Source of the DNA: Echinarachnius parma
Taxonomy: Eukaryota; Echinodermata; Echinoidea; Clypeasteroida; Echinarachniidae
Assembly: GCA_037951105.1 (NCBI GenBank)
Contig: JBAMJV010001855.1
Span: 124,001-188,000, forward strand
DNA: 64,000 bases
Direction: 5' to 3'
Each line of letters starts with the position of its first letter. Positions within the stretch are counted from its first letter, which is position 1. The translations under genes were made by a program, and so were the position numbers. Of this stretch, positions 22,701-33,655 are shown one piece after another. Under the pieces are notes generated by a model. The model did not search any database. It was not told the origin of the DNA and saw only the letters and a program-made list of their open reading frames with translations.

Positions 22701-23453
22701 AAAAACATGTTACAAATACAATATTAGATTTTAATACCCCATGTTTGAAAAGCTAAATGAACCTGATTGTACTTTCTAAAAAAACATCTGGAAAGAATAA
22801 TATGACAAATATTCATAATAATCTTATCAACAATTTCCCCCTGTTTATAATGAAAAGATAAATTATAACTTCCTGTTAACAAAATCTTTGCTACAAGTAC
22901 AACCTCAAAATTAAAAAAGGATCACTAAATATACCACATAATTATGGTGACAAATGACCTTGTGGAAATATATTTTTGGTCTCAGTCTCACCAACTAATT
23001 GCACTCAATAATCCAAAATCAGTTATAAATTCAAATTTTGCCCATGAATACAGTATGCACATGCAATTATCACTATGACTAATTAATTGGAGGCTACGTA
23101 AGCTATTTTAAATGATTTTACCAGATGATGCACAGACTAATTTTGTGCAAGTTCTAGTTCTGTTGGGAATTAGGGCCAACGTAGCAAAATTTTGAATGCC
23201 TTTGTGATGAATTCCAATGAAAGATGTCATAAGTATACATGTATATTCCCATAGACCCCTAAATACAGGAAGTAGGCATTAACTTTGAAGGTTATGCAAG
23301 GCAAACTTTGGTAATTTCACCTTTTTTTTTAGAAATTAATTTTGAAAATCATGTATTAGGCAAACTTGTGGTACTGTTTTTTTTTTTTTTTTTTTTAACT
23401 TTATATCCAAATGCTCTTCTACTGCTACTTCAAACTTTAATTTATTATTATTT
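22701..23453. other. AT-rich sequence, nothing recognised
   Basis: No gene, RNA or repeat family identified; it ends in T runs next to the element at 23460. Confidence 0.55.
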
Positions 23454-23459
23454 ATGGTG

Positions 23460-24518
23460 TAGAGGCACGGATTTTCCGCGATCGCGGAAAATCGCGGAAA
23501 ATCGCGGAATTGACCATTTGAAACGGAAAATGAGTTCTCAAACGGAAAATCGCGGAAAACCTCTTTTTCCTCAAAAATTCATATTTTGTAGTAGAAAACT
23601 ATCAGAAGAAAACAAATGACAAAAAAGTACAAGAAAGACGATGTCGAATGCAACTTACAACGACAAGAAATCCGCTGCGTTTATTATGACAGCCGATCTA
23701 GCGCGGTGCGGCGAGTACGGCATACGATCGACGTCGTAGACTAGCTACCCCGGCGCGCCCCGGCCCCGCAGCTAGCTAGCTGCTATCAGTCAGAGCTAGC
23801 TGCGCCATACCATGTCACCCATGTACGTAATATTAATACTGCACATGATTCTCAAACGTTGACATCCAGTCCGCCCTCTATCGGTACAGCCCGCCATATC
23901 ACTGGTTTACTTTGCGTGCAGGTTATGGGTCTCATTTCTTACGCGAGATATCCATCCGCCGGGAATTGGGGAATTCCCCAATTCCCGGCGGATGGATATC
24001 TCGCGTAAGAAAAAAGACCCGATAAGCTGCACGGAAAGTATACCAGTGAAGTGTTAGTGTTGACTTATTCGTGTCGTTGTACTGATATGATGTAAGCTTC
24101 AGTACACATGCAGGTACGTTCGAGGGGTTAGAAAATGTTCGAGATATAATCAGCGCACACGTGTGTATAACAATTACTTCCGCGTTCGTTCCGGGGTATA
24201 TACTACGGCTTTGGTAATGGTACGGAATTCGATTACGACACGACGTCACCACACGCTGATAGTGATACGTATGAAAGCTTGAATTGAAGTTGAAGCGAGA
24301 GAAAATCGGTAAGTTTTCACAATAAATACCTATATTATGATTTTACCATACTCATTGAATTTTGTATAGAGTTTGATGGTAAACGGAATTTGCAGTTTTT
24401 CACATGTACAACGTCTATGGCAAAACGGAATTTCCGTTTTTCAGGCAGGTAAAAACGGAATTCCCGATTTTCTGAAACGGAAAAGGCCTTTTTTTGAAAC
24501 GGAAAATCCGTGCCTCTA
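23460..24518. mobile_element. hAT-like non-autonomous transposon, 1059 bp
   Basis: Perfect 19-bp terminal inverted repeats TAGAGGCACGGATTTTCCG are flanked by ATGGTG on both sides (23454-23459 and 24519-24524). Many CGGAAAATC / AACGGAAA motifs cluster within about 100 bp of each end, and TTTTCCGCGATCGCGGAAAA at 23472 is a perfect palindrome. The centre is a long foldback (23899-24049). The short frames inside are not a transposase. The terminal TAGAGG and 5-8-bp duplication suggest hAT; the 6-bp size leaves some doubt. Confidence 0.87.
23899..24049. repeat. Near-perfect 150-bp palindrome inside the hAT-like element
   Basis: The axis is GGGGAATTCCCC at 23973/23974 with no spacer. The inner 38 bp of each arm (TTCTTACGCGAGATATCCAT... 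on the left) pair perfectly. Pairing continues outward with a few mismatches and one indel through GGGTCT, GTGCAG and CACTGGT. Confidence 0.92.
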
Positions 24519-24936
24519 ATGGTGAAAGATAAAAAAAAATAACAACATTCGTTTTTTCAATAACTTTTTTGTTCTGTGAATTTTAAGAGCCATGTGTCAC
24601 TATTTAATACATTTGGAACAATTGCTTGTGGCATATTTAACAAACTAATAACAAAATAACAAAATATGCTGTAGGCAACTTCTAGCTGTTCTATGCAAGC
24701 CATGGGGTCTTCCCACCTCTCTGGTATAATAATACAGGCCCACCTATTATACAAAATGCATTTTGATGATTTCGAGCGAAAGACACAATATAAATAGAAC
24801 TACAATGCATTGCTGGGAACTGCTCACTGTTGGGAAGGTGTTGACATGAAGGAGGTCACACGTTTGACCTTCTTATTCTAGAAATAAATAAAAACTCTAG
24901 ATGCAGTACTACTATAACCTTTATGATGTAATCATA

Positions 24937-25018
24937 TTAACCCGCTCAGTACTAGATTTTGCAAAATCCATAGAGTTAATACAGGACCCACATGGTTCCC
25001 ATAGCCATAGGCAATGAG
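24937..25018 (-). mobile_element. Family C micro-element, diverged, inverted
   Basis: It starts TTAACCCGCTCAGTACTAGA and continues ATCCATAGAGTTAATACAGG...GTTCCCATAG, aligning with the reverse complement of family C and with 32925-33006. Confidence 0.5.
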
Positions 25019-25031
25019 CAACAACCAGATA

Positions 25032-25203
25032 CAGTCAAACCTGTGTATAATGACCAATCCAATGGAACAAGTGGCCACAGTAGACAGGTGACCTCTATAG
25101 ACAGGTTCAATACAAATTTGTACTCTTCAGGAGATCACCTTTGGTGGCCACTATAGGCAGGTTGGCTGTTATGGACAGATGGCCACTGAGACAGGTTTGA
25201 CTG
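25032..25203. mobile_element. TA-flanked MITE, Tc1/mariner-like, 172 bp
   Basis: The inverted termini are CAGTCAAACCTGT at both ends, each next to TA (25030-25031 and 25204-25205). The body repeats GTGGCCACNNTAGACAGGT blocks. A partial relative lies at 41995-42100. Confidence 0.8.
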
Positions 25204-25259
25204 TAATTTTATTTCTTACAGTTACACTGTTACAGGCTTATGGATGGTGTACATAATTA

Positions 25260-25726
25260 GGCCAAAACAAAAAAATTGTTTGATTGGCGTAACGGGCAAC
25301 CAAAAATTAGGGTAGGTCGGTCGGGATTTTTTTTTTTTTTTTTTTTACCTTTTTTTAATATGCAGATATGCATGCTGGCCCTGGCCGGCGGCATAAACAT
25401 TGTACATGCATGCGCTGCATAGGTACCGCGGGGTATTCGGTACCGCGTATACGTACGGTACATTGCATGTACTGTATACAGTATATTCGCGCCTTCATCG
25501 CCTAGCTCGCGGGGAAAAAGCGATATCGCAACACTTCCGGGTTTTTAGTGCAGCAAATATATCGATCGCAAATGCAGCGCGATACTCAGGCGATAGCAAT
25601 TTTTTCGCTTCGATATACACAACGATACATAACGATATTGATCGCAATCGGCAAAAACATCTAGGGTCGGCGGTATTTTTAGGGACGGGCGGGTTACGCC
25701 AATCCAACAACTTATTTTTTATGGCC
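25260..25726. mobile_element. PIF/Harbinger-like MITE, 467 bp, TTA duplication
   Basis: Imperfect terminal inverted repeats of about 35 bp (GGCCAAAACAAAAAAATTGT on the left and GGCCATAAAAAATAAGTTGT from the right, both followed by TGGATTGGCGTAAC-like sequence) are flanked by TTA at 25257-25259 and 25727-25729. The 181-codon frame at 25400-25945 runs out of the element and has no protein signature. Confidence 0.82.
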
Positions 25727-25729
25727 TTA

Positions 25730-26165
25730 TTTCAATGCATTAGATCATGGAGGCAACTAACTGGTAATGCTGGGATTATCTGTAACGTCTACAATAGGTC
25801 AATGAACTATACTCTATGGCTTGTGGGGGTTGATATTTGCAATGGTACACTGGTCTCCTTAGGGTCATCAAAAGGTCATACTAGGTCACTCAAAATATAC
25901 ATGCTCCTAAAAGTGAACAGAATATGCCCATATCTTCAGAAATAGTGACAATATTTGAAGCTTTGATAATTTTATCTGTGAAAGCTCATTCACAGCAATC
26001 ACAGACAATATTTAATGAAATTAAATGATGATATTTTTACAATTAAAATTAACCATATATATGCACTAAAGGCACATACATTGTAGTGTTTGCCACATAT
26101 GCTTACTTTTAAAATCCATACTTTCAGCCCTGGGTAATAAAAATTGAAATGCATAATTCAGCATT
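25730..26165. other. AT-rich sequence, nothing recognised
   Basis: No gene, RNA or repeat family recognised. Confidence 0.5.
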
Positions 26166-26167
26166 TA

Positions 26168-26361
26168 TTATACAAATAGTGCATGGTTTGGAGTTGAATA
26201 TACCAGAATACACAACGATACATTTTTAATTTCTCGAGAGCGATTATATTGCATCGAGGCCGCAGGCCGAGTGCAATATAATCGCACGAGAGAAATTAAA
26301 AATGTAGAGGTGTCTATTGTGGAGTATTTAACGACAAGAAGCATGTACTATTTGTTATATA
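26168..26361. repeat. Foldback element, about 190 bp
   Basis: Inner arms (TACATTTTTAATTTCTC, then GCGATTATATTGCA) pair across a GGCCGCAGGCC centre at about 26263. Weaker pairing continues outward to TACAAATAGTGCATG on the left and CATGTACTATTTGT on the right. No target duplication is clear. Confidence 0.85.
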
Positions 26362-26618
26362 ATATGATCATTTTGAGGAACTGATATGGTTATCATGTTG
26401 ATAAACCCAAATTGACCTTGCTCAAATTGTGAGTGTTCTCTCCAGCCATTGTCGGCCCGGCCTGCGTACTGTGTTAAGTGCCAGCGCGTATTAGAAATAA
26501 TTGCGCGCTCTGCGCATTTTCCCCATTCAAGAACAAGCGCACAAGAGCACATTACGCACTCCAAGGCAATCCCCTGCGCAGCTCGTTTGGCTCTCTATGG
26601 TCAGTTTGTACATACTGA

Positions 26619-26648
26619 AAAGTTATAATACATATGTATTATAACTTT
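26619..26648. repeat. Perfect 30-bp palindrome
   Basis: AAAGTTATAATACAT is followed directly by its reverse complement. It lies near the foldback at 26168-26361 and may belong to the same larger insertion, but no outer termini were found. Confidence 0.9.
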
Positions 26649-26719
26649 ACCATTGATTATACCGGATTAAGCATCGGTAATCAACCAATGGAAATGCTCA
26701 ATTTACCTTCATTATGACG

Positions 26720-28540
26720 TCATCATATTATATATATTGTATAATCTACAAGTTCAATTAAAAAAGACCACAACACACTATGTACACTCCCAATCTGATC
26801 CTAAGATTTCATATTATCCCTCACAGACCCTCTGTAATAATAAACTTGCCCATGTACATTGTATTACAATGAAATGGCAGAGAAAATCAATATCTACACA
26901 CGTACAGTATGCTAGTCTGGTGGAATGAGTGAACTGTTTTGACACCGAGTAAATATTATTTATGGAAAAATGAGCGCAGAGTCCAGAGAAGCCCAATTTC
27001 CTTTGCTTATTTTTTATTTGTTTTATAATATATTTCTGTTCAGTTCCCTCTATCTCTGAATTTACTTTAAATATTATTCAAACTATTTTCCTTCTTTGTT
27101 CAGTGATGCAAGAAATTGGATTCTTATTGTATTCCCTATGGCCCAATCGAGCAAGTTCATTTGGATTTGTCAAAATAAGTGGCCTGAAATCTTGATCTGG
27201 TGGCCCCAAATAAAGAAAAACATAAACAAATTTGGTTATATTTGGTTGCCTGATCAGGCAAGTACAATTTGGCATTCATGAAATTCTGGTGGCCAAAATT
27301 TAATTTTTAGTCGACTGAAACCCGCAGGGAAGTGCTGTTCAATTGTGAGTCCTGTTTTAAGGTTCTGCTGGGGTTTTGAATGCTAACAATCTGAAAACTT
27401 ATTCATGAATAGTTCATAATATGATTAAATATTCCACATAAGTCTCCATACTTTCCAATACATTGCAATTCCCACGGTACAAAATTCACAATTTGTGAAA
27501 ACTAACAGTCGTTTTTGTATGGCATCTTCAATTTCCGTTCGTCCAATTGATACAATATTCCTCAATACAATATGCTCCGCTCAATTGTTTGTGAAAAGCG
27601 GGGGTTGATTTTAAACTTGTAATCTGACCTTTTGATGCAAAATTTCAAGGAGAATTATTGTGTGTGTACCCTAAGCTTGTTATTCAGTGAAAATTAGATA
27701 CCATTAATAATAGTTTCAAACAATAATGATAAGACCATTTCTGTAGCTCAGGTACTAAAAATGAACACTCTGTAGAGCTTATAAAGAGCTCCTATCAAGT
27801 ATCAACCAAACAAAACGGAAAGACAAATATTTTTTTAATAACATAATAACTTTCCTCTAATACAGTATAAGAAGGCTTATAGTACGAATCTGTGATAGAT
27901 CCTTTACAAACCAGGTGTGGGTATCAATGAATAGGAAACCACATGATACCAAGCGGAAAAAAAGTATATAATATAAAAATAAATAAATAAAGCACAGTGC
28001 TGGGATCTGACAGCGATTCTTTTGTGAAAAGTTGTTAAAATCCATGGCGGCCCTGAATCGAACTCTTTTCTATTCAGCCTGACCGCACAGGAGATTTTTC
28101 ACAGCATAAATTGATGACGGAGAAAAGAAAAAAAACATTACTGCGCCGGTATTGTAAAACCGCATACTGTATGATCATCTGAGCATAAATTTGTATTGTA
28201 TAGTGTAGCAATACCTGGGAGCCACATTGTATTCAGTACATGTGATGATTCACTGCATCTCATTGTGTGTACATCGGTACAAACGAAGGAACTGTTCACC
28301 GCATTACATTGACATGTGTACATTATATAAACAGTACTTGCACGTCTTCTACTAAAAATAGCTCTGACAATCAGTGAACATGTTACTGTTGAATACATAT
28401 TAATAACATCTAGAGCATGACTTTATCAGATCACAGATATACAAATTTGACCAATATCATATAAACAGTTGCATGTCTTGTACTAAAGGTAGACAGCTCA
28501 GAATCAGATACCGACAATCGGTGAACACGTTTATGTACTG
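26720..28540. other. Mostly unassigned; hAT family E fragment inside
   Basis: The stretch 27120-27305 carries GTGGCCTGAAATC, GGTGGCCCCAAATA, TTGCCTGATCAGGCAAG and CTGGTGGCCAAAA, like the family E elements, without intact ends. Near 28030-28095 a minus-strand GAGTTCGATTC resembles a tRNA B box, too weak to call. I see nothing else. Confidence 0.5.
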
Positions 28541-28620
28541 TTAACCCCTTGACTACAGGAACCGGGTGGCCTGTGTACAAAGTCTATGGGGATTTCAGAA
28601 TCTCGTAGGGAACGGGTTAA
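28541..28620 (+). mobile_element. Family C micro-element, 80 bp, best copy
   Basis: It starts TTAACCCCTTGACTACAGGA and ends CTCGTAGGGAACGGGTTAA. The ends are inverted over about 16 bp (TTAACCCSTTSNCTAC). It matches 53829-53908 almost base for base and 39105-39183 closely. Confidence 0.8.
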
Positions 28621-28918
28621 AAACATAACATGTATATCAGGCACTGTTTCACCCGTTTTACCAGCCAGTTTATATTCGCTTTGTCTCGTCTACAGTCTAC
28701 ACTGATTTGGTCTATGTCTTATTATGCGTGTAGAACATGATGCAAGAAACTTCAAACTCAAAACTTGACCTCAAAACACTAAGCCCAAGTCCAACCCTAA
28801 ATCCCAACCCCTGCCCTTAATCCCACATTAAAGGGGTAGTGGGGGTACAATTAAACACTGATCACCCCATCCTTGACCAAGTGGTTCTTCTGAACACGAT
28901 CTGTTATGAGTCAATTGA

Positions 28919-31900
28919 TGCTTTCAGATCAGGTCATGTATAGTGTGTACCTCTGCCGCACTGCTCAAGTGTGTTTGGGGGATACGGGGGTCGGCGGCTC
29001 CTGTATTCCGACTATTAGTTGCCAAAAACAGACAAAATAAGCCTCGAACGGACAGATCAAATCGGAAACGACATACGCCTGCCCAACGACCATGTGATAA
29101 AAATTTGCTTATAATGGAGGTAAACATCCGCGGTTTAAGATCTAACATTGGAGAACTTTCCAACCTTTGTTTGGAGAAAAAGCCAACAATAGTTATCGCA
29201 GTGGAGACATTCCTTGATTCGACAGTACAAGATGGAGCTGACTGTATTTCTATCCCAGGATACACCATGTGCTGCCGCAGAGATAGAACTGGAACATCTG
29301 GAGGGGGTATCGCGGTCTACAGTCTAGAAGGAGTAGCCATCCACCATGACCCACAGAGAGATCCTAAAGACCTAGAACTTATGTGGCTGTCAGTAAGTCT
29401 GCAGTCTAAGAAGTTACTTATTGGAGCATTATACAGACCACCCAGTGCTAACAATGACATAATAGAATATTTGGACACCAACACCATTCCAAAAATTGAA
29501 GAGTTTGGAGCCCACAGTGTCATGCTCGTCGGCGATTTTAATGTCCATCATGAGGACTGGCTGGGTAGCCGCAATACCGACTCTGCTGGACGGCGTATGA
29601 TACAGATTGCAAGTGGACTCGGTTTGGACCAGATTGTGAATCAGCCAACGAGAGGGGACCAAATACTGGACTTGGTACTGACTGATATACCTGCTTCCTC
29701 TTCTACTCTTGCTAATGTAGGCACCTCTGACCACAATCCAGTGCTGGTAAAACTAGACGTCGCTGCATTCAGAGATAAGCCTTACCAGAGGAGAGTCTGG
29801 CAATACGACAAAGCCAACTACTGGGAGATGAGGGGCTACTTCACATCTGTTAACTGGTCGGGAGTATTCCAGGAAAAAGACCCAGAAAGAGCATGTAATA
29901 GGGTTACAGAGATCATCACTGATGCCATGGACCTATACATTCCCAATAAGACTGTCACCAAAAAACCAGGTGACAAAGCCTGGTTTAACAGTGAATGCCG
30001 GAAAGCTGCTCAGAAGAAACGCAGGATCTTCAAAGAACTAAAGAAGCATGGGACAGATTCTAACAAAGAGAATTTCACTAAAGCAAGAAAGTCTTACAAT
30101 AAAGTAGAGAAAGAAGCTAAAAGAAACTATGACAGCAAACTTAAAGAAGACCTCACTGACAACAATCTTAGTAGCAAGAAGTGGTGGCGGGTCGTCAACC
30201 TGCTCTCTGGGAGAGCTGGTCACTGTGACATCCCAGTCATTGCACATGATGGAGAAGCCCACACTACAGCACGGGAAAAGTCAGACGTCTTCTGCAAGAC
30301 ATTTGCCGAGAAATGCCACTTACCAGACGCAGATGACCTTGCTCCCAATCTGGACCAATCCACGACTGCCTCTATCGACAGCATCACGTTTAAGCCTAAG
30401 GCTGTACATAGACTCCTGAAACAGCTTTCTCCTGACAAGGCAACTGGCCCAGACGAAATTCCCGCCAGGATCCTCAAGGAGTGCAGCGCAGAACTCGCGA
30501 GTCCTTTGTGTCGCCTCTTCCACCTTTGCTTTTCACAAGGGGTATTCCCAAGTCAGTGGAAAACAGCCAGGGTTACACCTATCCATATAAAAAGGGACTC
30601 CAAATCTGACCCAACAAAATACAGACCAATTTCTCTGCTTAGCATCATCAGCAAAGTTATGGAAGCAGCTGTGAACCAACAACTCCAAAGCTACTTCTTC
30701 CAGAACAGTCTTATATCCCACAGACAATTTGGCTTTCGACCAGGCCACAGTACAGGTGATCTCCTTACTATCCTATCCCAGAAATGGAATGATACCTTGG
30801 ACAAGGGAGAGGAAGTTTGTGCTGTAGCCTTGGACATAAAAGGTGCCTTTGACAAAGTTTGGCACAATGGACTTCTTGCAAAACTTACTTCAAAAGGTGT
30901 CTGTGGGAAGCTATCAACCTGGCTGCGGAGCTACCTATCTGATAGGTCATTAAAAGTTGTACTGTCAGGCCAAGCATCGGAAGTTTCCTCCATCAACGCT
31001 TCTGTCCCCCAAGGGTCGATACTTGGACCACTTCTATTCTCTGTCTATATTGATGATTTGGTAGATGTCTGCGAAAATGAGCTATACCTGTATGCTGACG
31101 ACTCGACACTTTATGCCCCAATCCCTTCACCACAAGCTAGCGAGGATGTTGCAGCCAGCCTAAACCGAGACCTGACCAGGATGAAATCATGGGCAGACAC
31201 ATGGAAGGTTACATTTGAACCATCAAAATGTAAAGTCATGACATTCTCAAGAAAGCGATCTCCTTCAGAACTGAACCTGTATCTAGGAGACTGCCAGCTA
31301 GCAGCAAAGCATGAGCTCGAAATTCTAGGTGTCACTTTCGATTCCAAACTTACTTGGTCTAAACACATCTTAGCAATTACCACCAGAGCGGGACAGAAGC
31401 TTGGTGCCCTGAGAAAAGTGGCAAACAAACTTGATTGTAAAGGAAGAGCCACAGTCTACAAAGCACAGGTCTGTAGCGTCATGGAATATGCATCCCTCTG
31501 CTGGACAAATGCTTCCCCATCAACTCTTAGCTTGCTTGACAACGTCCAAAAGAAGGCACTTAAGATCATAGGAGTTGATGACACCACTGCTCGCACCCAA
31601 CTCTCAATCCCCAGCTTAGCACATAGACGCCAGGTAGCTGCAGTGTCAGTGCTGTACAAAATGCACTCTCAACACTGCCCAAAAGACTTGGGAGACATGC
31701 TCCCTCCCTCCTGGGAAAGACGGCGGATGACCCGGCTTAGTGCATCCATGCCGGACCATGCTCTTGCACTCCCAGATGCTAAAACCTCATCCTTGGACAG
31801 GAGTTTCATTCACTCGGCAGTGCGGATCTGGAATAGTCTCCCTGACTCGGTTGTTGGAAATATCTCAATTACTGGTCTCCAAGCCTTCAAAAGCCGTGTG

Positions 31901-32020
31901 CATGTTTACCTCCTTTCTAATGTATAATAATTATAATTTTTTCTTTTTAGGGGTCCTGTTCACCCCAAAATGTATTCCTTTTTTAAATTTTTTGTTTAAT
32001 TAGATAATTTTTTCTTTGGT
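28919..32020 (+). mobile_element. Non-LTR retrotransposon (LINE, Jockey/CR1-like group)
   Basis: It is defined by the single long frame described in the next entry, plus a short AT-rich 3' tail starting ATAATTATAATTTTTTC after the stop. The 5' boundary is uncertain: the frame is open from the stop at 28916, and no separate gag-like ORF1 is visible upstream, so the copy is probably 5'-truncated. No target duplication could be read. It lies antisense to Myo9. Confidence 0.85.
29114..31927 (+). CDS. LINE endonuclease and reverse transcriptase polyprotein (ORF2-type)
   Basis: From the first ATG the frame has 937 codons without a stop. Residues 1-216 form an APE-type endonuclease: NIRGL (4-8), E31 in VETFL, YRPP (107-110), GDFNVHHEDW (140-149) and the catalytic SDH (205-207). 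Residues about 430-720 form a reverse transcriptase: LSPDKATGPDEIP (438-450), YRPISLLS (503-510), motif A LDIKGAFD (573-580), motif B VPQGSILGPL (631-640) and the active-site YADD (660-663). The C-terminal third has the conserved YADD-downstream and LDNVQKKALKII region; no RNase H domain is seen. Such proteins nick DNA and copy the element RNA at the target. The frame extends upstream to 28919 without an ATG, and the first endonuclease strand (NLLIMEVNI) begins before the ATG, so the natural start may lie further 5' and be lost. No stop or frameshift is present, implying recent insertion. Confidence 0.93.
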   Translation: MEVNIRGLRSNIGELSNLCLEKKPTIVIAVETFLDSTVQDGADCISIPGYTMCCRRDRTGTSGGGIAVYSLEGVAIHHDPQRDPKDLELMWLSVSLQSKKLLIGALYRPPSANNDIIEYLDTNTIPKIEEFGAHSVMLVGDFNVHHEDWLGSRNTDSAGRRMIQIASGLGLDQIVNQPTRGDQILDLVLTDIPASSSTLANVGTSDHNPVLVKLDVAAFRDKPYQRRVWQYDKANYWEMRGYFTSVNWSGVFQEKDPERACNRVTEIITDAMDLYIPNKTVTKKPGDKAWFNSECRKAAQKKRRIFKELKKHGTDSNKENFTKARKSYNKVEKEAKRNYDSKLKEDLTDNNLSSKKWWRVVNLLSGRAGHCDIPVIAHDGEAHTTAREKSDVFCKTFAEKCHLPDADDLAPNLDQSTTASIDSITFKPKAVHRLLKQLSPDKATGPDEIPARILKECSAELASPLCRLFHLCFSQGVFPSQWKTARVTPIHIKRDSKSDPTKYRPISLLSIISKVMEAAVNQQLQSYFFQNSLISHRQFGFRPGHSTGDLLTILSQKWNDTLDKGEEVCAVALDIKGAFDKVWHNGLLAKLTSKGVCGKLSTWLRSYLSDRSLKVVLSGQASEVSSINASVPQGSILGPLLFSVYIDDLVDVCENELYLYADDSTLYAPIPSPQASEDVAASLNRDLTRMKSWADTWKVTFEPSKCKVMTFSRKRSPSELNLYLGDCQLAAKHELEILGVTFDSKLTWSKHILAITTRAGQKLGALRKVANKLDCKGRATVYKAQVCSVMEYASLCWTNASPSTLSLLDNVQKKALKIIGVDDTTARTQLSIPSLAHRRQVAAVSVLYKMHSQHCPKDLGDMLPPSWERRRMTRLSASMPDHALALPDAKTSSLDRSFIHSAVRIWNSLPDSVVGNISITGLQAFKSRVHVYLLSNV

Positions 32021-32218
32021 ACTTGAGTTGCAGTGAACCATTGATTGGCCCTCCGGAGTTCCTTTCAAACTCTGGTTGGCTATTGTTCACATTTGCTCCT
32101 TATATACAAAAAAAAAAAGCCTCTGAATTTCAGATTTATTTTCTTACAGACAAAACAGGAGTAAAAACAACCAAGCTGCAAATTTCTCTTCACCCACACA
32201 ACATACAGTTGATACATA

Positions 32219-33006
32219 TTAACCCATTGCCGACCGAACTGGGTAGGCCCTGTATTAACTCTAAATGGTGATTACAAATCTAGCATGGAACAGATTAACC
32301 AATTGCCCATGGAACAGGGTGGGCCCTGTATCAACTCTATAAAGATTGCAGAATGTTCAAGGCACACCCTGCTGTCGTTTTATGAAGCAATGACAATAAC
32401 AACTCCAATTTACGGAATGGAATAATTTTATATATTTCTGCTGAAACTTTTGATCACATGAAAATACTTGGCGAAAAGGGGACTTTTTTTTTCCTCTCAA
32501 ATGAATGTCAATAACCCACTCCCTCCAGTAAACCTAGTGGACCTTGTATTACTCTTTGAACATTGAAACAAATCTTGTCGGGAAGAGATTAATTGTTGAT
32601 ACTTATTTTATTCCGAACAGAAAATAAGTAACATATATATAATACCTGTATAAAGTACATTCATACAAAGGTTACAAAATAAGTATTAGAAATTACACTG
32701 GTATGAAACCAGCATTGATCAGTGTAAAATTAATTGACAAATAGTACCATTATGAAGATAATTTACCTTGATCTACTCTGAACTCTCGACTGCTCATCAA
32801 AACAAGGTATAAAACCACAAGCAACTGTTCAAGGTTAATTCCAAGTCATGCATGCACAGTACAAAGAAGAATCAGCTCGCATTAAAATGGATTACAGCAC
32901 GGTTTTGAATTACGCTTAAAGATGTTAAACCATGTTTCCTACTAGATTTTGCGATCTTCAAAGAGTTAATACATTACCCACCATGTTTCTGCAGGCAATG
33001 GGTTAA
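32219..33006. mobile_element. Cluster of diverged family C micro-elements
   Basis: Segments bounded by TTAACC and GGTTAA-type ends lie at 32219-32298, from 32295 (partial), 32512-32592 and 32925-33006. They share ACCMNNTGGGCCYTGTATYAACTCT-type cores in varying orientation. The sequence between them is unassigned. Confidence 0.5.
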
Positions 33007-33229
33007 TTTAAGAGAAACACTGACAGGTCTGTATAGTGTATAGTCACTATAGTGTATAGTGTAGCATATATATGCCTTGCAGATAGGTATTTTTTCTAAT
33101 AACCTATCAACCATAATATACAAACATACATGTATAAGCTTGAATGAAATGCCATTGTAGTAAGTACATGTAATGTAGAACTTGCATATTATGCAGACTG
33201 AGATATGGAAACCCCTTTCCTGATCAGCA

Positions 33230-33655
33230 TCTTTTAAGCGATATTTGTATTATGATTATGATTGTGATTATGATTATGGTTATGAATGACGATTGTGATT
33301 ATGATTATGACAATGATTATGATGATAATGATTATGAATTATAATCATCATCACGATCATCATCATCATCATCATCGTCATTATCATCATTGTCGTTGTC
33401 ATCCTCATCATCGTCACCATCGCCATCATAGCAATCATAGTCATCATCGTGACATTGTCATCATCATCATCATCTTCATCATTATCACCATCACCATCAC
33501 TATCACCATCACCATCATTACCATATCCTCATTATCGTCATCATCATCACCATCACCATCACCATCACCATCACCATCACCATCACCATCACCATCACCA
33601 TAATCATCATCACCATCACCATCATCATCATCATCATCATCGTCGTCGTCATCAT
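33230..33655. repeat. GATTAT, CAT and CACCAT microsatellite cluster
   Basis: GATTAT-type units (33245-33340) give way to CAT/CATCGT runs and then a long near-perfect (CACCAT)n run (about 33540-33602), ending in CAT and CGT units. The histidine- and serine-proline-rich frames here are repeat artefacts. Confidence 0.95.

Noticed and set aside
25400-25945. 181-codon plus-strand frame
   Set aside because: It starts inside the Harbinger-like MITE, runs out of its right end, and has no recognisable domain.
28943-29113. GTG-initiated start of the LINE frame at 28943
   Set aside because: GTG is not an expected eukaryotic start. The frame is merely open from the stop at 28916; the first ATG is 29114, though the true start may have been lost upstream.
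28924-31659. Several minus-strand frames of 67-114 codons across the LINE
   Set aside because: They are shadows of the endonuclease/reverse-transcriptase frame and have no motifs of their own.
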